A stretch of 9,897 bases of DNA from Porphyromonadaceae bacterium UBA7141. GTDB lineage: Bacteria > Bacteroidota > Bacteroidia > Bacteroidales > Muribaculaceae. Positions 5,441-9,897 of the stretch are shown here, one piece after another. The stretch spans positions 1-9,897 of the forward strand of contig DKWX01000042.1 of assembly GCA_002491945.1 (NCBI GenBank), in the 5' to 3' direction. A model generated the notes under the pieces. The model was not told where the DNA came from. It made no database searches and worked only from the letters and a program-made list of their open reading frames with translations. How positions within the stretch are numbered: the stretch's first letter is position 1; each line of letters begins with the position of its first letter. The position numbers and the translations under genes are program-made.

Positions 5441-6219
5441 AATTTGATATCATGAAAAATCTTCTTTCCTACGGATTTGGCGACTCAATGAGGATGGGCG
5501 CTTCGGAAATAATCGCGGCAGGCGTATGTCGCGCGACGGGAATGGAACGTGCGGTTGTGTTGCCGCAACAGACCCACTCCGCCAATGTGGCTATAGTGAA
5601 GCAATGTCATATCGACCGACTGCTTACAGGCGGCCGACAGGCGTATACGGATATATTAGGTGATACGGATGCGCTGATTACTCAGCTTCCCGGCCTATGG
5701 ATCGGGGTACGCACGGCCGACTGCGTGCCCGTGCTGCTGTGCGCCGACGACATTCGGGCCGTTGCGGCCATCCACGCGGGATGGAAAGGCACACGCTCCG
5801 ACATCGTCGGGGCTACGGTGCGACAACTTGTGGAGATGGGCGCGGATATGAGGCGGATTCGCGCATATATCGGTCCGTGCATCTGCGCGGATTGCTATGA
5901 GGTGAGTCCGCAACTGGCGGAGGCGTTCCGCGAGGCCGGGCTGACGGCCGGAATAATGATACCGCCGATTGCATCAGGCGATATGGCCGGTATCTCACAA
6001 ACGATGGATTCGCGCCCTCATCTCGACCTCAGGGAATGCAATCGACTGAGGCTTGTCGGCGCCGGACTGACCGACTCCGACATCTGCATCAGCAACTACT
6101 GTACACGCCACACCCGGCTCAACACCGCACCCCACGCAGATCATCCATTCTACTCCTACCGCCGGAATCCGGGTGAGTCAGGACGCGACATCACAGCCAT
6201 ACGCCTGATCCTTTCATGA
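5434..6219 (+). CDS. pgeF: PgeF/YfiH family (laccase domain, polyphenol oxidase-type) protein
   Basis: The 261-residue protein carries the motifs of the PgeF/YfiH family: LPQQTHSANV (H48), RTADCVPVLL (C97) and IHAGWKGT (H114), the conserved His-Cys-His that binds metal. IGPCICADCYEV (147-156) and a late FYSYRRNPGESGRD are also present. Members have been described as peptidoglycan editing factors and as purine-nucleoside enzymes (adenosine deaminase and phosphorylase activities); the older multicopper polyphenol oxidase label is doubtful. It acts in the cytoplasm. The ATG at 5434 overlaps the upstream stop by seven bases; the ATG at 5452 (MKNLLSYGFG, 255 residues) fits the family start equally well and may be the true one. 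GC content is visibly higher than in the genes to the left. Confidence 0.9.
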   Translation: MVKFDIMKNLLSYGFGDSMRMGASEIIAAGVCRATGMERAVVLPQQTHSANVAIVKQCHIDRLLTGGRQAYTDILGDTDALITQLPGLWIGVRTADCVPVLLCADDIRAVAAIHAGWKGTRSDIVGATVRQLVEMGADMRRIRAYIGPCICADCYEVSPQLAEAFREAGLTAGIMIPPIASGDMAGISQTMDSRPHLDLRECNRLRLVGAGLTDSDICISNYCTRHTRLNTAPHADHPFYSYRRNPGESGRDITAIRLILS

Positions 6220-6226
6220 CAAGAAT

Positions 6227-6251
6227 GCCGGCACCTCCGCGGTTCTCCGGC
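6227..6251. other. short stem-loop between convergent genes
   Basis: GCCGG (6227-6231) pairs with CCGGC (6247-6251), with ACC/GGT (6233-6235 and 6241-6243) able to pair inside. It lies in the 37-base gap between the 3' ends of pgeF and the nitroreductase gene and could help end both transcripts, but has no T-run on either strand. Confidence 0.35.
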
Positions 6252-6256
6252 TCAAA

Positions 6257-7024
6257 TCAGTGGGTCATGAACCGTCCGCCGACACCCCATTCCCATTTTC
6301 CGGGAGCCACGTTCTGAAAATTGAACTTGGCGATGCCGAGGTCAATGTCGGTATACTTGCCTGTCATGGCCAGCCCGGCATGAAGATACGCATCCTCTCC
6401 GAGCCATACACGCACAGGCTGCCGGTTGAGTGCCGATGGAGCGGCGGCAAGCGCTCTCAACCCCGCACGCAGATAGCGTAACCGGTCCTCGGCCTCGGCA
6501 AGATTGTAGAAAGCCATGTCGGTATCATAAAAATCCTCAGGCGCGATACACTTCCTGTGGGCCATCTTCTCCACAAGTCGCGCAATAAATCCCTTACCCT
6601 CCGATGCCACACCTATCGTAATAAGGAATGCGATACTCTCTGTGGCCGACAGCTCCACATCCACTTTCGCCGCATCGTAGGTGGCCCCGACAAAACAGGT
6701 GCCGAGACCATGAGCCACTGCCGCCATAACAAGACGCTCACCGGCATAACCGGCCACTTCCCGGGCATTAGCACAAGATGAGTATACAACCGCCACAAGA
6801 TAATTGTTGACATTCCTGAAAAATCCATAGCTCTTTCTGAATGAATTGAAGGCTGCCGGCGAATCACAACACATCACGAAGCGCACCCCCTCTAAGGAAT
6901 ACTCCGTATTCACCGACTCCAATTCCTGCTGCAACACGGCCAGAGCCGTAACTGGAATCGGGTCATTGGTGTAAGACCGCACCGAATGTCGGTCGCGTAG
7001 TTGGTGGGATGTATACAGCGTCAT
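6257..7024 (-). CDS. nitroreductase family protein (TM1586-type)
   Basis: The 255-residue protein belongs to the nitroreductase superfamily and looks like the single-chain TM1586 type, in which two half-domains are fused. The N-terminal RHSVRSY (12-18) is the usual FMN-phosphate binding signature. YGFFRNVNNYLVAVV (66-80), YAGERLVMAAVAHGLGTCFVG (93-113) and ITIGVAS (135-141) form the core. A second half has LRAGLRALAAAPSALNRQPVRV (185-206), equivalent to the APSA.N.QPW motif, and DLGIAKFNF (228-236). Such flavoproteins use NAD(P)H to reduce nitro or quinone substrates; the natural substrate here is unknown. It is convergent with pgeF and divergent from the acetyltransferase gene. No clean promoter box is seen upstream; a T-rich TTTTTTTG (minus strand, 7058-7065) is the nearest. 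Confidence 0.88.
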   Translation of the reverse strand: MTLYTSHQLRDRHSVRSYTNDPIPVTALAVLQQELESVNTEYSLEGVRFVMCCDSPAAFNSFRKSYGFFRNVNNYLVAVVYSSCANAREVAGYAGERLVMAAVAHGLGTCFVGATYDAAKVDVELSATESIAFLITIGVASEGKGFIARLVEKMAHRKCIAPEDFYDTDMAFYNLAEAEDRLRYLRAGLRALAAAPSALNRQPVRVWLGEDAYLHAGLAMTGKYTDIDLGIAKFNFQNVAPGKWEWGVGGRFMTH

Positions 7025-7097
7025 AATCTTGGAATTTAAGGGATTTTAAGCAGCCCACAAAAAAATTCTGACAATCAGACCGGCTATCGCATCACGC

Positions 7098-7116
7098 TTT
7101 GAGTCTGTGGCTCAAA
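7098..7116. other. stem-loop upstream of the nitroreductase gene
   Basis: TTTGAG (7098-7103) and CTCAAA (7111-7116) form a six-base-pair stem with a seven-base loop, extendable by GC/GC with one bulged base. It sits about 75 bases before the nitroreductase start and may be a leader hairpin or an operator. Confidence 0.35.
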
Positions 7117-7151
7117 CGCATAGTCGGCCATGCCTGACTTCTCCGCAGTCA

Positions 7152-7167
7152 TATTGCCCGGGCAATA
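7152..7167. promoter_or_regulatory. 16-base perfect palindrome, candidate operator
   Basis: TATTGCCCGGGCAATA is perfectly symmetric. It lies between two divergent genes (nitroreductase on the minus strand, acetyltransferase on the plus strand), where a dimeric regulator could control either or both. No regulator gene is adjacent. Confidence 0.45.
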
Positions 7168-7243
7168 AACGCGCCTTATGCGTGCGATAATTTTTCGGGA
7201 GCTACTGCAGTTACTTACAAAATAAGCTCATAGACTGCACAAA

Positions 7244-7262
7244 TTAAATTTGAACACTTACT
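7244..7262 (+). promoter_or_regulatory. -7-like box, exact copy of 4711-4729
   Basis: The 19 bases TTAAATTTGAACACTTACT match 4711-4729 exactly. They include a perfect TAAATTTG -7 box (7245-7252) and one half of the inverted repeat seen at the first site (AACACTTA). Transcription from here would start near 7258 and give the acetyltransferase gene a leader of about 34 bases. I see no good -33 element. Confidence 0.5.
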
Positions 7263-7279
7263 AATGGCCGATTTTTTAT

Positions 7280-7287
7280 TAAATTTG
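7280..7287 (+). promoter_or_regulatory. second possible -7 box just before the acetyltransferase start
   Basis: TAAATTTG (7280-7287) is another perfect -7 match, but it lies only four bases before the ATG at 7292. If used, the mRNA would start at about the initiation codon, giving a leaderless message or initiation at the ATG at 7301. Confidence 0.3.
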
Positions 7288-7291
7288 CATC

Positions 7292-7873
7292 ATGGATTTT
7301 ATGATTCTCAGAGCCACTACAAAGGATGCCCCGTTTTTGGCAGAGACTGTAATGTCGGCCATAGGCGAGGATCATTGCATACAAATGGCAGGAGGCGAGT
7401 ACCGTCTTCCCCTCTTAAGGAAATTTTTCACACTTCTGGCAGTATCAGAAGTGTCGCAATACAGCTATCGTAACGCTTTTGTGGCGTATACCCGTCGTGG
7501 GGAACGCGCCGGAGCGATAATCTGCTATGACGGCGCCGATCTGGAGCGTCTGCGTCAGCCTTTTATCGATGAGGCCAACCGCCTGTTAGGCTGGGACATC
7601 ACCGCCGCCCAAATGAAGCCGGAGACATCTGACGATGAGATGTACCTCGACTCGCTGATGGTGCTGCCGAAATTCCGCCGGCAGGGACTCGGCCGCAAGC
7701 TCATTGGCAAGGCCGCTGAAAAGGCTGCCATAGCCCGCAAGCCGCTCGGTCTGCTGGTGGATTTCGACAATCCGTCTGCCCGCAATCTCTATGCGGGTGC
7801 AGGATTCAAGAATGTCGGAGAGCGCCCTTTCGCCGGGAAGATGATGGAGCATATGCAGCTCCCGACTGACTGA
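7292..7873 (+). CDS. GNAT family N-acetyltransferase
   Basis: The 193-residue protein has the GNAT fold: an N-terminal strand and helix (MILRATTKDAPFLAETVMSAIG), a central region with GAIICYDG (74-81), then motif A with the acetyl-CoA pyrophosphate loop RRQGLG (129-134) preceded by the strand LDSLMVLPKF (119-128). LGLLVDFDNPSARNLYAGAGF (152-172) is the motif B segment with the conserved asparagine and tyrosine. It would move an acetyl group from acetyl-CoA to an amine; the substrate cannot be told from the sequence. ATG 7292 and ATG 7301 are both possible starts; the second fits the usual beginning of the first strand. It is convergent with the crcB remnant, whose 3' end is three bases away. 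Confidence 0.88.
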   Translation: MDFMILRATTKDAPFLAETVMSAIGEDHCIQMAGGEYRLPLLRKFFTLLAVSEVSQYSYRNAFVAYTRRGERAGAIICYDGADLERLRQPFIDEANRLLGWDITAAQMKPETSDDEMYLDSLMVLPKFRRQGLGRKLIGKAAEKAAIARKPLGLLVDFDNPSARNLYAGAGFKNVGERPFAGKMMEHMQLPTD

Positions 7874-7876
7874 GCA

Positions 7877-8247
7877 TCAGCGGATGATGACCAGTCCGGT
7901 CCACACAAGGAGGATGCCGATCACGACTGTGGCCACAAGATAGGCTGCAAATGTGCCTCAGTCACCTTGCTCCCCAATACCCACATATCATCGGCAAAGG
8001 ATGAAAAGGTGGTGAAGCCGCCGCAGAACCCTGTGATGAGAAGCACATTCTCTCCAGGTGTCATCACATGCGCCTTCTCAAGAAGACCAAAGAATATGCC
8101 TATCAGGAAACATCCGATTATATTGACCAGAAAGGTCCCCATCGGGAAGGGGCCGTGAAACATTCCCGCGCTCTATTTGCCGATCAGGAATCAGCCGCAA
8201 GTGCCTACAAATCCTCCGGCACCGGCTATCAGCATTGATTTAATCAT
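7877..8247 (-). pseudogene. crcB: crcB fluoride channel gene, inactivated by three stops and a frameshift
   Basis: Read on the minus strand from ATG at 8247, the sequence follows CrcB/Fluc along its length: MIKSMLIAGAGGFVGT, FPMGTFLVNIIGCFLIG, LLITGFCGGFTTFSSFADD (the conserved GFCGG.TTFS motif), and an ending AAYLVATVVIGILLVWTGL. CrcB is a small four-helix membrane protein that exports fluoride as a dimer. Here codon 19, where a conserved arginine is expected (GTCG-stop-F), is TGA (8191-8193); codon 25 is TAG (8173-8175). One G seems lost at about 7963-7966, and after restoring it a third stop, TGA (7958-7960), sits where GDWGTF would be read. The remnant is 371 bases; adding the lost base gives 372, exactly 123 codons plus a stop, the normal family length. 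An 80-codon frame (7921-8163) survives but lacks the first helix and the last one. Confidence 0.88.
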
Positions 8248-8270
8248 AAGTAAAGTAATTTAAGATTTAG

Positions 8271-8326
8271 TAAAGCGGTCCCCCTGAATCCATCTTTGCG
8301 TTTATAACCACCAGGATGCCGCTTTA
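8271..8326. other. inverted repeat between crcB remnant and rlmD
   Basis: TAAAGCGG (8271-8278) pairs with CCGCTTTA (8319-8326), extendable by TCC/GGA (8279-8281 and 8314-8316). The 40-base loop contains CATCTTTG (8291-8298), one base from the -7 consensus, which could serve rlmD. I compared the minus strand with the fluoride riboswitch core as I recall it and did not find it. The role is unknown. Confidence 0.4.
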
Positions 8327-8344
8327 GTTCAATATTTCATTTAG

Positions 8345-9841
8345 ATGGGAAGAAAAAAACGTCCGTTGCCTCTCCTTGAGGCTATCGAGATTACAGGAAT
8401 GGCCGCCGAAGGAAAGGCTCTGGCGCGTGTGAGGATGAGGCCCGAGGATGAATCGCCTATCGTGGTGTTTGTCCCATACGGTGCTCCGGGCGACATCGCA
8501 GATGTGCAGATTGACCGCAAGAAGCATTCATATGCCGAAGGGCATATCGCGCGTATCGTCAAGCCGTCGCCATTAAGGGTTGAACCGTTCTGCAGTCATT
8601 TCACCGTATGCGGCGGATGCAAATGGCAGCATATCCCTTACGCCCAGCAGCTGGAGCAGAAGCGGATGCAAGTGACCGACGCACTGACACGCATCGGCAA
8701 AATCGCTCTGCCTGAAATCATGCCGACTCTCGGCTCGGCCCTGACAGTGGCCTACCGAAATAAAATGGAGTATACGTTCTCCAACAAAAAGTGGCGCACG
8801 TTCGAGGAGTTGAAATCCGGCCGCGAGTTTACCGACTCTTCCGACGGCCTCGGATTTCATATCCCGGGGGCTTTCGATAAGGTGCTCCATATCGAAAAGT
8901 GCCACCTGCAGGAGGACTTCGGCAACCGTGTGCGCAACTTTATCTATGATTTCGCCATATCACATAACCTGTCTTTCTACGACATTCGCAACAACGTCGG
9001 TCTGCTCCGCACGCTGATGATCCGCACGGCATCTACAGGCGAAAAGATGGTGGTGATAGCTTTCGGCGAGGATAAGCCTCACGACATCAGTATGGTGATG
9101 GAAGCGGTGGCCGCTGAGTTCCCGGAAATCACTTCTCTGGAATATGCCGTCAATCTGAAACTCAACGATTCTCTGGCCGATGTGGATATAATTCCGTTCC
9201 GGGGTCCGGACTATATCGTGGAGGAAATGGAGGGACTCAGGTTCAGGGTGAACGCCAAGTCGTTCTATCAGACAAATTCGCGTCAGGCCTACGAATTGTA
9301 TAAGGTGACCAGAAAGTTTGCCGGACTCGACCCGGAACACGGACCGATGGCAGTCGATGAGGAGTTGCCCCCGGCTTGGACGGCAGAAGGACGCCGCCCG
9401 CTTGTATACGACCTGTACACCGGCACCGGCACTATTGCCAATTTCGTGGCACGACAGGCAGAGAAGGTCATTGGCATCGAATATGTGGAAGTCGCCATCG
9501 AGGATGCCCGCCTCAACTCTCGGGTCAACGGTATTGACAATACACTTTTCTATGCCGGCGATATGAAAGATGTGCTCACCGATGAGTTTATCGACCGCCA
9601 CGGCCGCCCGGATGTGATGATTGTAGACCCTCCGCGTGCCGGAATGCATGAGGATGTGGTAAAGGTAATCCTCAACGCCCGCCCGGAGACGATAGTCTAC
9701 GTAAGCTGCAACCCGGCGACTCAGGCACGCGACCTCGCTCTGATGGACCACCTCTATAAAGTGACCCATGTGCAGCCGGTCGACATGTTTCCACACACTC
9801 ACCACGTAGAGAACGTCGTGCGCCTGCGCCGTCGCTCCTGA
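8345..9841 (+). CDS. rlmD: 23S rRNA (uracil(1939)-C(5))-methyltransferase RlmD
   Basis: The 498-residue protein is a class I RNA m5U methyltransferase of the RlmD/RumA type. An N-terminal TRAM domain (about 8-75) binds RNA. Four cysteines, C83, C89, C92 (C-X5-C-GG-C) and C186, are placed to hold a 4Fe-4S cluster. The central part contains YRNKMEYTFS (137-146) and FYQTN (307-311). The catalytic domain has SAM motif DLYTGTGT (356-363), IEYVEVAIEDA (378-388), DPPRAG (428-433), and the nucleophile C455 in SCNPATQARDL. It would methylate U1939 of 23S rRNA in the cytoplasm. An extra segment of about 20 residues (about 329-352, rich in E and P) comes before the SAM motif. The start at 8345 gives MGRKKRPLPL, a common basic beginning. 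The bases after the stop (9842-9897) show no clear terminator. Confidence 0.93.
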   Translation: MGRKKRPLPLLEAIEITGMAAEGKALARVRMRPEDESPIVVFVPYGAPGDIADVQIDRKKHSYAEGHIARIVKPSPLRVEPFCSHFTVCGGCKWQHIPYAQQLEQKRMQVTDALTRIGKIALPEIMPTLGSALTVAYRNKMEYTFSNKKWRTFEELKSGREFTDSSDGLGFHIPGAFDKVLHIEKCHLQEDFGNRVRNFIYDFAISHNLSFYDIRNNVGLLRTLMIRTASTGEKMVVIAFGEDKPHDISMVMEAVAAEFPEITSLEYAVNLKLNDSLADVDIIPFRGPDYIVEEMEGLRFRVNAKSFYQTNSRQAYELYKVTRKFAGLDPEHGPMAVDEELPPAWTAEGRRPLVYDLYTGTGTIANFVARQAEKVIGIEYVEVAIEDARLNSRVNGIDNTLFYAGDMKDVLTDEFIDRHGRPDVMIVDPPRAGMHEDVVKVILNARPETIVYVSCNPATQARDLALMDHLYKVTHVQPVDMFPHTHHVENVVRLRRRS

Positions 9842-9897
9842 CGGTCGCGCGGGAATACTTATCTCGATTACTCCACGACACACATAAAAAAATACCC

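Noticed and set aside
6260..6867. Several short frames opposite or within the nitroreductase gene
   Set aside because: They are in other frames of a gene with clear flavin-binding motifs and have no motif of their own.
7921..8163. crcB as a short functional 80-residue protein
   Set aside because: The surviving frame lacks the first transmembrane helix and the true C-terminal helix, which a CrcB channel needs, so a functional protein is unlikely.
8248..8344. Fluoride riboswitch upstream of crcB
   Set aside because: I compared the minus strand with the core pattern I recall (GATG block, CCGCC-type stem, GCTGATG block). The blocks are not present in order. The region holds only an eight-base inverted repeat.
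8960..9883. 307-codon open frame on the minus strand
   Set aside because: It lies antisense to rlmD, whose motifs, catalytic residues and frame are complete. The minus-strand product has no recognisable domain and is rich in H, R and C, as expected from a shadow of a GC-rich gene.
1..9897. CRISPR array, tRNA, rRNA, transposase or integrase
   Set aside because: No regularly spaced repeats, cloverleaf-like blocks or mobile-element genes were seen on either strand.

Overview
The window looks like chromosomal DNA of a Bacteroidales bacterium, probably a Muribaculaceae-type gut anaerobe (inference). Signs are a DUF3332 lipoprotein, Bacteroidetes-type -7 boxes (TAnnTTTG) upstream of genes, a Bacteroidales-style set of YtxH and holin-like membrane proteins, and an RlmD and TM1586-type nitroreductase that look typical of the group. 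I see no prophage, transposase, CRISPR array, tRNA or rRNA. Most genes are ordinary housekeeping or envelope genes.

Layout. Bases 1-244 hold the 3' end of a UmuC-like Y-family polymerase gene that appears frame-disrupted. A DUF3332 lipoprotein gene (368-934) follows, with a recognisable promoter. Bases 1130-2380 carry a four-gene same-strand cluster: two tandem YtxH paralogues, a holin-superfamily-III-like (YqjE-like) two-helix membrane protein, and a small basic protein overlapping it. This resembles in outline the proteobacterial yqjD-yqjE-yqjK set. A 312-base gap with a long imperfect inverted repeat precedes prmA (L11 methyltransferase, 2693-3580). An ECF sigma factor (3887-4477) has a good promoter and a terminator whose loop contains its own stop codon. 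An exported beta-barrel-like protein (4778-5440) overlaps pgeF (5434-6219).

The right half has a nitroreductase (6257-7024, minus) divergent from a GNAT acetyltransferase (7292-7873, plus). The region between them carries a 16-base perfect palindrome. A decayed crcB fluoride channel gene (7877-8247, minus) has three in-frame stops and one frameshift. The 23S rRNA methyltransferase gene rlmD (8345-9841) runs almost to the right edge.

The observations most worth a second look are the multiply broken crcB, the long inverted repeat before prmA, a 19-base exact repeat shared by the promoter regions of the beta-barrel and GNAT genes, and the YtxH/holin-like operon. I do not see convincing evidence of a wholly new system; the operon and the inverted repeat are the best candidates.
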